DNA of 64,000 nt from Linyphia triangularis (Eukaryota; Arthropoda; Arachnida; Araneae; Linyphiidae): contig OZ021731.1 in NCBI GenBank assembly GCA_963978545.1, forward strand, positions 57,027,242 to 57,091,241, given 5' to 3'. Position 1 is the first letter of the stretch, and each line of letters starts with the position of its first letter. The notes under the pieces are model-generated. The model was given only the letters and a program-made list of their open reading frames with translations, was not told where the DNA came from and made no database searches. Made by a program: the position numbers and the translations under genes. This document shows positions 25,110 to 37,598 of this stretch, one piece after another.

Positions 25110-25544
25110 TAGTGGCATCGTTTTTCACCTTTTTACGCTTTTATCGCATTTTTACGAAAATTTAGGTGACGGGGAAGTTTAGAGAGCCTTAAATGGCATA
25201 ACACCAGTGATTTTATTTAAAATTGTAAGAGCCGTTGGCATTTGCTGAAAAACGTACATTTCTCATTGGCAGCTACCTTATGCGAATGCAGCATTTTGAC
25301 GAAAACCTTAACGGCAGGTGTCAAGGCCACCATTAACCTCTGCTCAAAATTTGAACATCGCAAGTGAATCCATTCGGGAGTTATGCTGACCATAGACAGA
25401 CAGACACATATACATTTTTTCTAGACCTCTTTTTTGAACTCGGCTCGTTCCAAAACATGTATTATAAAAATGCAAAAATAAAAATCCCCCCCCCCCCCCA
25501 AATCCAATACTTTCTCTATGTTAACATATAGATAATTGAAAGTA
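25110..25544 (+). repeat. Dispersed repeat family R, copy b (5' truncated)
   Basis: It aligns with the 3' two-thirds of the other copies: GGCAGCTACCTTATGCG, TTTTGACGAAAACCTTAA, TTCGGGAGTTATGCTGACCA and TTTTTTCTAGACC. It ends AAAATGCAAAAATAAAAA, then a C tract (25487-25499) and a hairpin with TACTTTC / GAAAGTA ends at 25508-25544. The 5' truncation with an intact A-rich 3' end is the usual signature of incomplete reverse transcription. Confidence 0.8.
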
Positions 25545-27008
25545 AAAAACTTGATGCTCAAAATTATTTGTTCATCTAATTACAAACTTGTATTTTATTT
25601 TCCCCGACTGTAGAGGTAGAGTAGTTGACTGTGTGGCGTTTCTATAACGTACATAATCTCTATTATTAATAACTAACAGCTGGTCAGGCTTCTAAGTGTT
25701 CCAGATAAAAATTAGATGTATACCTAATTTTAAGATACTAAATAAAGTATTTAAAGATTAGATAGGGTTTTAAATTTTCTATGAAAAGGTCAGTGAATTG
25801 GGTTAAATGTTTAGTTAATGTCAATTTATAGGTTCGATGAACTTATATAGTTTTATACTATAAAGAGAAAAAAAAATCTTCTGGCACAAAAAGGTTTAAA
25901 GAATTTTTAAAGTGTATTAAAATAAAATAGTGTAAAATATCAAGTTAGAATAAACACAAAACAAGTAGGACATATTTAAAAGAATCAACATTCCGAATTC
26001 TAAACCAAACGATTCAAAGCCTACAGCGAATAAACACACGTCTTGAAGTTTATAAATCGCCATCGTCATTTCGTGGATAAATTCTTCACTGATAAAATAA
26101 CGCTTAATATACTAGGCTTATATCAGTAAGAAATAACAAATATTTATCTAAAACATTTGCCATCATTGAAGCAATACACGCGCGATTACAATGTGTTTAT
26201 TACTTATTATTTGTTTTTGTTGGGAGTTAAAGTCCTTGAATAGTTAAACATTATTTAATTTTATATTATTTTTAAAATTTCGAGAAAGAATGCGTTTTTA
26301 AGGTGAGTGAATCTTTAGTTTACTCCAAATTAAAATTTCTCTGATAAATAAAAAATGTCTTATTTTAAAAGCTTTCGAAAATAAAAATGTTAAACAATAA
26401 TTGGATGCTTTGGTTATTTTATTTGTAATTATTTTAAAGCTCAACTGTTTTTGAAAATAATATTTAATTTATGGGGGAGTTCTTTCACAGAGCCGATGCA
26501 TAGAAACGCCTTAGTAAACCACTATCCCCGTTGGGGAAAATAAAAAGCACTTTAGGATTTGGTAATGGAATGTGAATATTTTAATTTTTTTTAAGGTTGT
26601 GTCGTGATTGGTCAAAAGCAAGTGTTTTCAAAAGATGTAACTTTTATTCACCAGTATATAGGTAAACAAATTCGAACAAGTTTAATTGGGACTGTCACTG
26701 TCACTAAAAGGCCTCTTATACACTGGTCTCTAATCAGGTACATCCAAGTTCAGTTGCCAAGTATGTATAATTATGATGTACCGACTGTAAATGACTGACA
26801 TCCAAATTAAAGGCTTATGATAATAAAAATCCTGCTAATTTGGAGGGTATTTTTTATAAACTAAAGTGTCACTAAGATGGCAAATTCGGTGACAAACTAA
26901 TATAAAAATCTCTTAATAAATATCCACTTTAATATCTGTATTCTTTGGAACCAAGATGTAAAGTTTCCATAGATTTATCATGAAAACACTCTTACATTTG
27001 AACTTTAG
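25545..27008. other. Unassigned AT-rich sequence
   Basis: No gene or repeat recognised. A 64-codon plus frame (26604-26798) follows a possible acceptor (TTTTTTTTAAG) but lacks family or end signals. Confidence 0.4.
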
Positions 27009-27010
27009 TA

Positions 27011-28286
27011 CCGTAAAATGGGGTGAATAGGAACAGCGGGGTGAATCGGAACGAAACTTTATGAAATTACAAAGAAATTATTATTTTACATAAATAAAGC
27101 AGTTTTATTAATTATATATATATTTTTCATTTGGTTAACATATTTTTAATCTTGGAACATGTTTTGTGGGGTTTTCAACACTGTCCTTTTTTTAAAAAAA
27201 ATTCTGAAACAGTGTGCTTACAATCCAATGAGTTTTAACCTCTCCAAAACTTATCCCGTAATTAATAACATGTACCAGTTATAGACTTAACTAATATATT
27301 TTTAGATAAGTATAAACATCCACAACAGCATGCCATACTTGATTTAACTTGGTTTTAAAAACTTTTTATTTTACGAATTTTTATGTTTTGCCTCGTCTCG
27401 ATTTTGAGATTTGCGGGGTGAATCGGAACACTTGAAAAGTGATATTAAAAAGCTGTTTTTGGCAAGATTATGTTCCACACAAGATTCAACGACTGAATAA
27501 GAGTCTAATTACTCCCTTCAAGACAGTAATCAAGATTGCAGGCTTGAATAAATGTCGGAAGAGGAGCCTAGTTTCCGCATGGCAGAAAACCCTATTGTTA
27601 CAGTGGTTTTTTTCTCTAAATAACTTCGTTATCTTTAAGTTATATGGAAAAATGTATGAAGACTCTATATGAGCAAAGTTTTACACCCACAAAATTATTG
27701 CTATGTAAGTGTGTTTTACAAAAAGCGCTTATGAACGAAGAGATTTTCTTAAACAAATGAGGATGCTTTTCTCCTTTCTCAAGATATTTTAAAGAATTTG
27801 CAGTCATACGACACGCAAACATAAAGTGGATTAAAAAGTATTTTTAATTTTAAAGACTATTTGGATGAGTTATAGGAGAGTTATATAAGAGTTGATACGC
27901 TTTCAAACATATGATTTGTTTTGACAATAATTGACAAACACAAATTTTATCCGTCATATTAAATGATTTTTTTATGATAATTTTGTGTTCCTATTCACCA
28001 CAATGCATTATTATTTGCTTTTTGCCACCCTGTAAACATTTAAATAAGATCAGACATAAATTGTAACGAGTGTTCCGATTCACCCCTTTCTGCGGGGTGA
28101 ATCGAACACCATGAAAAAGTTTAAAATAAATTAAAGTCCTAGTTTATACAAAAATTTTTGGGTTGATTCTCAAAGAAGAAGGTAAGACCCAAGTTTCTAT
28201 GTCAAAAATATGTTCCTTAACGATCTTATCACAACCGATTATTACTTTGAAAGTTGAAAAGTGTTCCGATTCACCCCATTTTACGG
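27011..28286. mobile_element. TA-flanked TIR DNA transposon, Tc1/mariner-like, non-autonomous
   Basis: The ends are CCGTAAAATGGGGTGAAT (27011) and ATTCACCCCATTTTACGG (ending 28286), a perfect 18-bp inverted pair, with TA directly outside both (27009-27010; 28287-28288). The word GGGGTGAATCGGAAC or its complement recurs at both ends and inside (about 27036, 27415, 28068, 28093, 28260), forming subterminal repeats. The 1276-bp body holds only a 77-codon plus frame (27439-27672), too short for a transposase. Confidence 0.85.
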
Positions 28287-28288
28287 TA

Positions 28289-28596
28289 TACTTCCAAATG
28301 AAACTTCTGGTTGAATTTCATACAATCCTATTAATCTTATCCAGACCTTCAAACTGAAATATGACACATGTCTGTATGACTTGAACTTTAGGCCTAACGA
28401 ATTTCAAATTAACTTTAATTGCCATTTTCGATCGTAATAATCGATTGAATTTCAGTCCCAACTTGACCTTTCATTTTATTTATTGCACGAATCTGTAGTA
28501 TTTAAAGTCCTATTTAGAAAACCAATTACTATAGGCGCAACATAGTAGAAGGAAGCCCCCTCGACGATTGTTGATGCTATTTAAATATTATATTAA
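28289..28596. other. Unassigned sequence between two DNA elements
   Basis: Nothing recognised. Confidence 0.4.
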
Positions 28597-28880
28597 TACG
28601 TTGACTGTCATATGAGTTGCATTGAACTCACACCACTGGTTCAATCTCTTCTCCAATCAACGCGTCGACGAGTGCTGTGGTTGGGTGATTTGATAATATT
28701 GACGCAAGGGCAACATGTAGTTCATACTGCGCCAAAGAAATTAGTGAACATCAATTTAAAATTTAAGAAACAAAGTATCGGAAAAACTAATATAAAAGTC
28801 AAAGTTGAAATATTTTAATGGGTGGAAACATTCCTCAAAAATGACTCGAGGTCTGTCAGACCGCATACAGCAGTTAAAGG
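28597..28880. mobile_element. Candidate TTAA-flanked MITE (piggyBac-like)
   Basis: TTAA lies directly at both ends (28593-28596 and 28881-28884). The ends TACGTTGACTGTCATATG and, in complement, CCTTTAACTGCTGTATG share an imperfect inverted core (ACTG..TATG). A TTAA target with CCTTTAACTG-like ends fits piggyBac MITEs. The 68-codon frame inside is not a transposase. The imperfect TIR and single copy in the window keep confidence moderate. Confidence 0.5.
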
Positions 28881-28884
28881 TTAA

Positions 28885-29994
28885 ATCAAATTGGCTCTTT
28901 AGACCAGAATCATGCTAAATTCTATCTGTTACCCTTTTGACTGAATAATTGCTGAGGTATTAATATTTTAATAACTAATAAGAGTTTCAATACGGGGGCT
29001 CCCAAAATTTAGGGGACCAGGGCACGGATCTTACAAGCTTTATCGGAAATCAGGCCCTGGTAGAATTTGTAGTCCTGGGAATGTTAATCAGACAGACGGA
29101 TGAGCAAAGTCTCTAAACTTCTCACGTCATTAATGTGGGGAAAAGGTTAGCAGGAGAGGTAAGCTTGTTCAGCTCTAAGTCAATGATTTAATTAGCCATT
29201 TTGTATTATTATATTACTCCAGCACGGACGCCATTCGAGTCTACATCTACATCGCTAATGCTCATGGGTCTATGCTAATCTCGTAAGTCAACTTTCTCAC
29301 GTTCTTAGAGTCTGATAAAATGTAGCATTACTAAATGGAGAAGAAATATTTTTTTCAAGTGTTTATTTTGAAAAATATAAACCGATTTTTAGGATAAAAG
29401 ACACCACTTTTAATTCATCTTAGAGAAGAAAAAAAAGAGAGAGAGAAAAGAGATCATTTTAACGTATGTATGTACATAAGTAGGACCAGAGATTTCTCGA
29501 GAATTCTTGGTTTAAAGAATAATTTTTTTACACAATTTTATAAATTTTTCAAAGTAGGTTCCCATTCTCTATATTGTTTAAGCTTCAAATAGCCTTTCTT
29601 AATCAAATCTATTCTTTAAACATAATATCTTCTTATTTATAATTAAATCAAAATTTCAGAATTATGATTAAAATATAAAAATTAAAACTATAATCTGTAT
29701 AAATTATTTCTGGACGATGTTTTTTTGTGACGATCCTTTTTTTTTTTTCTCCCTTTATACAAAACCAAAATTGATAAATAATATAACAATTTAAATCCTA
29801 AGGCCTCCATTTCTGACGAATTATTCATCAACAATCACACACAATGTTATATGTTTGAAAAGCGAAGTTAAGAAAATTACATCCCTATAAAAAAGTTGTT
29901 AATATAAATCCTTTCATTGCATCGCTAATTTTTATGTACAGATCGAGTTTTCATGGTGTTTAATCATTACGAAGAATACCATCGACTTCGTTCC
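28885..29994. other. Unassigned sequence; candidate regulatory block at 29000-29330
   Basis: About 29000-29330 is GC-richer, non-repetitive and free of frames, with TAATT/ATTAG words. The rest is AT-rich with a T tract near 29738-29748. Confidence 0.25.
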
Positions 29995-30320
29995 TTGAAT
30001 TAGCTTTTTTTTTTAAACTAAAACTTGAAAGGATGCATTGTCATCAACAACAAATCTATCTGAAAGATTGAGCTCTATTGGATGACGGCAAGTGGTTAAT
30101 TAGTCATCCGAAATGACAATATAAGCCTGTGTAAAAGCGTACTTTCAGTGACAGACCCAGAACTTGATAGGATACCTTTAGTTATCGACAACGAGTCTAA
30201 CTGCATGTTTTATCTTGATTGGAAGATTAAGGGTTAATTAGCCCTCTGAAGATTTGGCCGCCACACCCAAATACACAAAATCGGAGCAATATATAGCATT
30301 TCAAAATATCAGAAACAGTC
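29995..30320 (+). repeat. Dispersed repeat family T, copy 1, with internal duplication
   Basis: It shares with 58620-58870 the blocks GGATGCATTGTCATC, ATCTATCTG, TTGGATGACGGCAAGT, TTAGT.TCCG, AGTGACAG and a 3' end ACACAAAATCG. Within this copy a unit of roughly 120 bp (GGAT..TTATCGACAACGAGTCTA..GATTGGAAGATTAAGGGTTAATTAG) repeats the first part in degraded form. The terminal CACACAAAATCG block resembles a retroposon 3' end, but no ORF is present. Confidence 0.6.
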
Positions 30321-30523
30321 CGAACATTTTGGGTTGTGATAGTATATGGCAGATGGTAGCACGATAGAAAAGTGAAAAATTAAATGTAAGCACGTTGAGG
30401 AAATCTAAGGAATATTATATTTCTCAGACTAACTCTGATGAATTTACAAATATATAATTACTCAAAGCAATCTTAAATGCGCAGTCTGGGCACGAATACA
30501 GTAGTTAAATTGAATTATAACTG

Positions 30524-30585
30524 ATAATTTAATTTAATTTAATTTAATTTAATTTAAACACCTATCTCTGCGGGGGGGGGGGGAG
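30524..30585. repeat. (TTTAA)n microsatellite and poly-G tract
   Basis: Six or more TTTAA units near 30526-30556, followed by 12 consecutive G at about 30572-30583. Confidence 0.9.
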
Positions 30586-30604
30586 AATGAGAATCATCTC
30601 ACAT

Positions 30605-30960
30605 TTCCCAGGTGGCACAGCACTATTGACCAATGTCGGAAACAAGTGTTCTGGGATAATTGACCTGTCTATACCGAACCTCGAGCATCATTCCGAAATA
30701 CACGATTTGTTTAAAAAATAAACATGTCAAGACCATCACAAAACCTATTTTTTAACCTTCTGTTCTTTCTTATAACACTACATATATTTCAATTTTAAAA
30801 CTCAGTATCAGACAATTCAAACATTCCAGTATATTTTAATTAGCACTGAGCGAGATTGATCAAGATCCGGAGCAACGGTTATTCTAGAACAGTTCACATC
30901 GGGATTGACCACTGTCGAGCTGATATTGGCTAGGCGATTTGTGCTACTGGGAATGTTTTT
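30605..30960 (+). repeat. Dispersed repeat family S, copy 2
   Basis: It follows the same block order as 21915-22190 but is longer at the 3' side, where it adds a GTTCACATCGGGATTGACCA segment. That segment resembles the start of the family, suggesting a partly tandem structure. Confidence 0.7.
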
Positions 30961-31109
30961 TCCAAGTATGAATATGCAAATAAAGTTTTAGCATTCTGAG
31001 AATAGAACGCAATTCTTCGAAATTTTTTATTTATACCTCAGGAATTCCAATTTTTATTGGATTGAATGGATTTAAATAATCGAATTGATTTAGAATTTGG
31101 TAACCTTAT

Positions 31110-31440
31110 TCATCACTTCCTAGGCAGCACATCAGTACTGATCAATGTTGGAAACAGGAGTTAAGGAAGATTGCTCAATTCTGACCGAAACTTGCGCATC
31201 CATCCAAAATACACGATACTTTTTTTAATAAACAAATCAAAAACATCCCAAAACGTATTTGTTGGCCCACTTTCTTTTCATATAAATAAATTATTTCAAT
31301 TTTAAAACTTTCAGTGTATTTATCAAGTATTGGGCGATGTTGGCCAATATCTGTAACAACGGCCGGTTCACGTCGGGACAGGCCAAAGTCGAGCAATATT
31401 GGAGAGCGTTGTTGTAGCATGGTTACTCCAGTGCATTCTT
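31110..31440 (+). repeat. Dispersed repeat family S, copy 3
   Basis: It lies in tandem with copy 2, about 150 bp downstream in the same orientation. Blocks GATCAATGTTGGAAACAGG, CCGAAACTTGCGCATCC and AACAACGGCCGGTTCACGTC match copies 1 and 2. The 98-codon minus frame here (31175-31471) is not conserved in the other copies. Confidence 0.7.
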
Positions 31441-31957
31441 GATAAGTGGGGGGAGGTGAGGTTAAATACATTTATAGTCAGTGCTAGAAGTGTAGGTAGA
31501 CGCGGGGTGATGCCTCCCCCCCCCCCCACCACCACTTTTCAGGAAAATACCAATGCGTCCTACTACTTCTAAAATTATTGAAATCCATCCCCCCACTTTT
31601 AAAAACACTCATTCCGTCTAAAAAATAATAAAAATAATATTACCCTTTAAATGTAGTGACACTGAAAAAAAGTGATATTAAGTTTTCAAAAGTTTTTAAA
31701 AAAGTTATGGTACATCAAAAATGCATTATATTACTTTGTATAATAAAGATATAAGTATTTTTATTAACAAATACTGTTACACTTGGTCAACTTTTAACTT
31801 TGGAGGAAGTTCCTTTTAAGTTAAATTTCTATTCTTGTTTCATAAAAAGAAAAGGTATTAAAAAAAAAAAAAAACATTTTAGCGTTCTCTACTAATTTAA
31901 TTTAGTGAAATTATGCACATTTGGAAGCACTATTTAAATCTAAATAAACAGTAATGT

Positions 31958-32840
<883 letters not shown>

Positions 32841-33539
32841 AGTAATGTATATAATGATGAATTATTACTTCACTTTATCTCTTACTTACAAATAAAAAAA
32901 ACTTAATTGCACAATATTCATTAAAATAACAATACATTTTTGACCAATTTTGGACCAATGCTACTGTTAGGAAGTGAAAATTGTTGCCTTACTAATTAAT
33001 ATTTTTATTATACGATACGAAATGATAAAATTTATCGTTGGGGGGGGGGGGGTTGGCTTGCAATTGTCACCAACTTTTGGGCATGCCCTCACTTTTTTGT
33101 TTCCCACTTCTACCACTGCTAATATAATCATTTTTAAACGGCACATTTACAATAACTTACTTGTACCGACTTATTAAAATATTAAAACTTCTATTAATCG
33201 ATAAGGTATAATCAGTGTCGATGTTTAATAATTTTTTCTAATTATTTTTGCTTTGCTCATGAATCACGAGAATTTTCAGATACCTAGTTCCCATGAAAAA
33301 AAAAAAAAGCTACTATTAGTCTTAAGAAGTGAGACAAAACATATGTCATATGCTCAGCTTAACATTTTCAAAACAAATATTTGGACAAACTTTCTAATTT
33401 CTTCTTAGAAACGGATTGCAAAGATTTCTTTAAAAATAATTTATGGTGCGAATATGTTGCACTTTTTAGGAACTTGGAATTTTCTGATTGTTAAAAAATT
33501 CCAATACAAATTCACTGCTTATACCTTTAATTTTTTTTT

Positions 33540-33915
33540 TATTTTTACTTTCCCATTTAAGCAACGAATTTCTTTATTTTTACTTTCCCATTTAAGCAAC
33601 GAATTTCTTTAACACTGAATTCTCTTCCCTTGAGCATCGCTCATCGTAGACTATTTTTCTCCTCTCCTCTGTTTCACTTACAAGAAAGGATACTGTAAGA
33701 ATTATCGAAAAGTATACAGTTAAATCCGCTATTTTGGAGGATTTTGTTTCCCCATGTAAGAATTATTGTCGAAAATATCGCCAAACTGGCAATTTTTTTA
33801 AAATAAATTAAACTAATCCTATATATACTATAACACTATTCCACATAAATTTAAATGTAGTAACCAGTATTATGGTGTAATTAGAAGTTATGCAGTGTTC
33901 CACACCCCTAGTTTT
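33540..33915 (-). repeat. Dispersed repeat family R, copy c (3' truncated)
   Basis: On the minus strand it starts CTAGGGGTGTGGAACACTGC at about 33912, followed by TAATTACACCATAATACTGG, TGCCAGTTTGGCGATAT and AAGTGAAACAGAGGAG. It stops after GAATTCAGTGTTAAAG. At its inner edge a 41-bp unit (GAATTTCTTTATTTTTACTT with the following AAGCAAC) is directly repeated at about 33530-33600. Confidence 0.8.
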
Positions 33916-33918
33916 TGA

Positions 33919-34899
33919 TCACCATAAGAAAAAAATCCCTATAGTTGTTAATAGCCTTTAGTTGTACATTTCGATTTTAAAAGGAATTTTTATAGTTTAT
34001 AATATCATAAAAATGTATAAAGCTCATTTGTTTTCTAGTTTTTGATTCGCCTTAATAACTGTTATATCTATTTTTCTAGTCTTTTTTGCTATTCCTAATT
34101 TTTGCTACAACCCCTGCTGCTGTTACCAGAGACTGCCGCTGTCGCTTTGGATCCGGCATAACGGTCAAATAATAAAAATTATCACAAAAGTGAAATAAAC
34201 TTTTTTTTTTAAATTTCTCAACCAGCATCCCCAGACATTCCTTTCGCTAACCAGATTAAAAATTGGCGTTCACGCTACAAAAAAAGCATTCCAACCATTT
34301 TGCACTTTCCCTTTATAATAACCTCTAATGCTGACATATGACACCTCCCTTCTCTCCATGTTGTCAGGTACATGAATCAGAGCCTTCTTCTTGACTGAGA
34401 GCGATGGGGCCGCCCTCTTCTAAATTGTAACCTTCTTTTCCCCCAAATCTCCTCCTTCTAAAAGCCACAAACAAGACGATTCCTCTGTGGGGTCTTGTGG
34501 GGTGAGATCAGGGGACTGGAGTGCTGAGAGCGGATAAGATCGACTCGTGTTCGGAGCGGACGCATTTTGTATTCCGTTCCATTGTTAAGGAGATTTTTAA
34601 TGTCCGATATAGCATCTAGGAGTCAGGGACGCAGGGGCCTGATCAAGGAGGCATAATGTTAATTTCTCTAAATGAAGGTTATCATGCATCAATTATTTTC
34701 TATGTAATGTAATATCGTTACCTCAAAATATTGCCGATCGTATGGATAAAAAGTGAATATAAAATATGTAGGTAAATAATATTGAAAATAATACAAATAT
34801 TGGTAAATATTTATATTATTTGAACCTTCGGTTTATATTGAAAAATTTATTAGGTGTGAATCGCTAGTGATAATTGTATAATTACAAAGAGCACTTTAA
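33919..34899. other. Unassigned sequence; GC-richer block at 34330-34640
   Basis: About 34330-34640 is GC-richer with pyrimidine runs and no frame of length; it could be regulatory DNA. The rest is AT-rich, with nothing else recognised. Confidence 0.3.
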
Positions 34900-35160
34900 T
34901 CCTACTAAGTTTAGATAATAACGATAATATAATATAATTAATATATATTAATAATAACAATTATTAATATGTATATTCATCTCAAAATAGGATAATAATA
35001 AAATTAATACATAATAATAATATTAATCGAAAATAATAATATTAACACCTAATAATAAAATTAATATATAATAAAAAATAATAATAGTTATATAATGGTG
35101 ATGATGATAACGGCGATGAGAATAATAATGACGATGACACTAATGATGTGTGTGTGATCG
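34900..35160. repeat. AT-rich trinucleotide-like array (ATA/AAT)n
   Basis: Degenerate ATAATA/TTAATA repeats over about 200 bp, grading into GATGAT/GATGACG words near 35100-35150. Low-complexity DNA. Confidence 0.85.
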
Positions 35161-35241
35161 ATTACAATAATAATGTGGCGAGTAATGGTGACTAGGAGCG
35201 TACTGGTCATAGGGTTGTGCGGTCAGTGTTTACAAAAAATG

Positions 35242-35267
35242 TTTTTTTTTTTTTTTTTTTTTTTTTT
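35242..35267. repeat. Poly-T tract
   Basis: About 26 consecutive T. Comparable tracts occur at 37800-37827, 46113-46141 and 61301-61323, and an A tract at 60501-60528. Confidence 0.95.
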
Positions 35268-35469
35268 ATTAATTATATATTATAGCATTCAACTGTTTAC
35301 TTATTTTATAATTTTTGAGGAAAATATATATTTTCATTTCTGATGTCATATTCTGATAACCATACATCTTTTAAAATTCAGATTTCTTTGTTTTAGATTT
35401 TGCAACAAACTATCAATGGTTTATAGTTACCAAGTTCACTCAAAGAAGTTAAAAATAGTATGTAGAGAA

Positions 35470-36254
35470 AATTTATGTGTGTAGATTTAAGCGAGCTTAA
35501 AATAGGCGCAAAGCTCTGAAATTTTCAACATAAGTAGTTTTAGCCTTCTAATTGGACTTTTGAAAAGCAGAATCTTAAAATTTGTATTAGCTTTTTTTAA
35601 TTAATTAGCAAATATTTTACAAAACGATTTCTTATTGGGCTACAGCTCTGAAACTTTCAACAAAAGTAGTTTTAGTCTTTTAATTGGGGTTTTGAAAAAT
35701 AAAACGTTAAAATTTTGATTATTTTTTAATTAATTTTTTTAAATAATTAATAAATATTTTACAAAACGATTTCTAATAGGGCTACATATTTTCACAAAAA
35801 GCGAAGTGTAATAGCCCTAGAACTCCGAAAATTTCAACTTGAGCAGTTTTGGCCTTCTAATTTAGTCTTTCACAAACGTGTTAAAATATTCTCAAGGGGG
35901 TGTTGTACTATTGTATTAACAATAATACAACAATAAAAAATTTGTTTCTCGACAGGGGAGTAGCTTCAAATATTAAGGGTTTACGTAGCAATTAGTTTTT
36001 TGTGAGTGAAGCGAGCTTATGCTTACACAGCAATGAACTTTTCAGAGAGCGGACGAGCCCATGCTTGCTTAGCAATGAACTTTTCTACGAGGGAAGTAAA
36101 CCTATGCTTATTTGCCAATGAAGTTTTCAGCGCGCGAAGCGCCAAAAGCTGGAACCTGTCCACCAATGACGGATCTCCGCAACGCGGGGCCACAAAGTCA
36201 GCTAAAAAACTTAACATGGTAAAATTTTGTAACGAAGCACTGGTATTCAGCTAG
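35470..36254 (+). mobile_element. Helitron, 5' truncated (H3)
   Basis: Ends GTATTCAGCTAG followed by T, the CTRR|T end of Helitrons, just like H1 (48095) and H2 (48121, minus). The interior shares with H2 the tandem TTCTAATTGGACTTTTGAAA-type units (35490-35880) and the AGCAATGAACTTTTC repeats (36020-36120). The 5' TC end is missing, so the copy starts within the family. The 82-codon frame 36006-36254 covers these repeats and is not a protein. Confidence 0.8.
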
Positions 36255-36476
36255 TTAATAAATAAAACTTATTTAATTATTGAAATTAGGTATTAAATAT
36301 AAATATTTAAATATAATAAAATATATTAATTAATAAAATTACTTAATTATTAAAAATAAGTACTGGAATTATTTTATTATTAACAATTATTATTTGAATA
36401 ATAATTATATTGAAAATTTGGGCCGTCATAAATTTAAAATTACCGGGATTAAATGTCCCAATACTCTCTTGATGAT

Positions 36477-36694
36477 ACGATGGCAATAATGATGGTGATA
36501 TTCAGACAATAAATATTTTTTAATATCCCTGACACAGAAACAGTCGTAAAAAATCAGTGAATGTAGGTCTTCTACAGTAAGAAAGTAACAGAGTTTCTAA
36601 AAAAAGTACTATACGAAATATAAATAAAATTTTCATTGATTCCATGATCAATCACCATTTATTACATGAGCAGTTGAGACGCTGAGTTTAGTTA
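36477..36694. other. Unassigned spacer between two Helitron-bearing segments
   Basis: AT-rich; nothing recognised. The last base (A, 36694) is the A of the A|T Helitron target. Confidence 0.5.
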
Positions 36695-37598
36695 TCTATA
36701 TATTTAATAGGCAATACGTTTTTTGGGGTTAGTCCGTCCGCCTAAACTGCTCAACCAATTTCAATGATCAAGGTGTAATTTTAAAGGAAATAAGCTGTAG
36801 ATTTGCCAAAACGTGCCAAAATAATTTATTAACACTTTATTAATTAGTTAAATTTCAATATTTTTCATCATTAAGCTACTACAAAGCCTCAATGATTTTG
36901 AATATATGAATGGCAACATCCTTACGTATGTAAACAACAAATCCGCTGCTCGGGGGTTCAACCACCCAACCAACCGTTGCTAATTTTAAAGCTATCCTTA
37001 CGTATGTAAACAACAAACCCGTTGCTAATTATAAAGCTCTTTTTAAAATCTTCGTTTCAAAGTTGATTTTTTCTGTTTTTCTGAAGCATTTTTGTATTAG
37101 AATAATTAAAGCTATCCTTACGTATGTAAACAACAAACCCGTTGTTAATTTTAAAGCTCTTTTTAAACTCTTCGTTTCCAAGTTGATTTTTTCTCTTTTT
37201 CTGAAGCATTTTTGTATTAGAGTAATTATTATTTTGAAGTATTTCTATCCAGAAAATGCCTCGCGTTGGACGTCGTTCTCTAACGGGGCGACTTATCAGA
37301 ATAAATAAAAGATATTGGGACTTCAATGTAAGGGCATAGCTAATGAAGTTTTAAGTCAGAATGTTGGCGGATAGTATATTTAACTTTCTATTATGAAACT
37401 TGCAATTTGGGTGTTTTCTCTATTAGGCCTTACATTAAATTTATAAAAATTTGGTTACATTTTTTATGGCTGGCAAACCTATTTGAGTGCAGCAAGATGT
37501 TTTAACCACAAATTCGAGCGGCAAAGCCGCTCAATCCGAGCGCAATGAGGCGTTTGGGGGTTGGCGAGCGTTAGCGAGCAGGGGGCAAAGCCCCCTAG
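36695..37598 (+). mobile_element. Non-autonomous Helitron with 3' hairpin (H4)
   Basis: Starts TCTATATATTTAATAGGC after an A and ends GGGGGCAAAGCCCCCTAG before a T: the TC..CTAG, A|T insertion rule of Helitrons with the required hairpin (GGGGGCAAAGCCCCC, 37581-37595) directly before CTAG. A second hairpin GAGCGGCAAAGCCGCTC is at 37517-37533. Two copies of a 120-bp unit (from 36991 and 37111) lie inside. A short frame near 37256 (MPRVGRRSLTGR) resembles the N-terminus of some Helitron-encoded proteins and may be a relic of the autonomous parent. Confidence 0.93.

Larger units (their letters stand above)
35187..36476. mobile_element. AT-rich host element carrying a Helitron (tentative)
   Basis: The right flank of the Helitron at 36254 (TATTTAATTATTGAAAT, later GGGCCGTCATAAAT and TGTCCCAATACTC) matches the right flank of the Helitron pair at 49525-49680 (GGCCACCATAAAT, TGTCCCAGTATGC). 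The left boundary AGGAGCGTACTGGTCATAGG resembles the complement of those right ends, as terminal inverted repeats would. A CAGGGGC(A/G)TACTGG-type end suggests a hAT-like element, but no clean target duplication was found. Confidence 0.4.

Noticed and set aside
36006..36254. 82-codon frame as a peptide gene
   Set aside because: It covers the repeated AGCAATGAACTTTTC units and the 3' end of Helitron H3; the same sequence in H2 is not open in this way.
35470..37598. Autonomous Helitron with Rep/helicase
   Set aside because: None of H1-H4 contains a frame long enough; all are non-autonomous.
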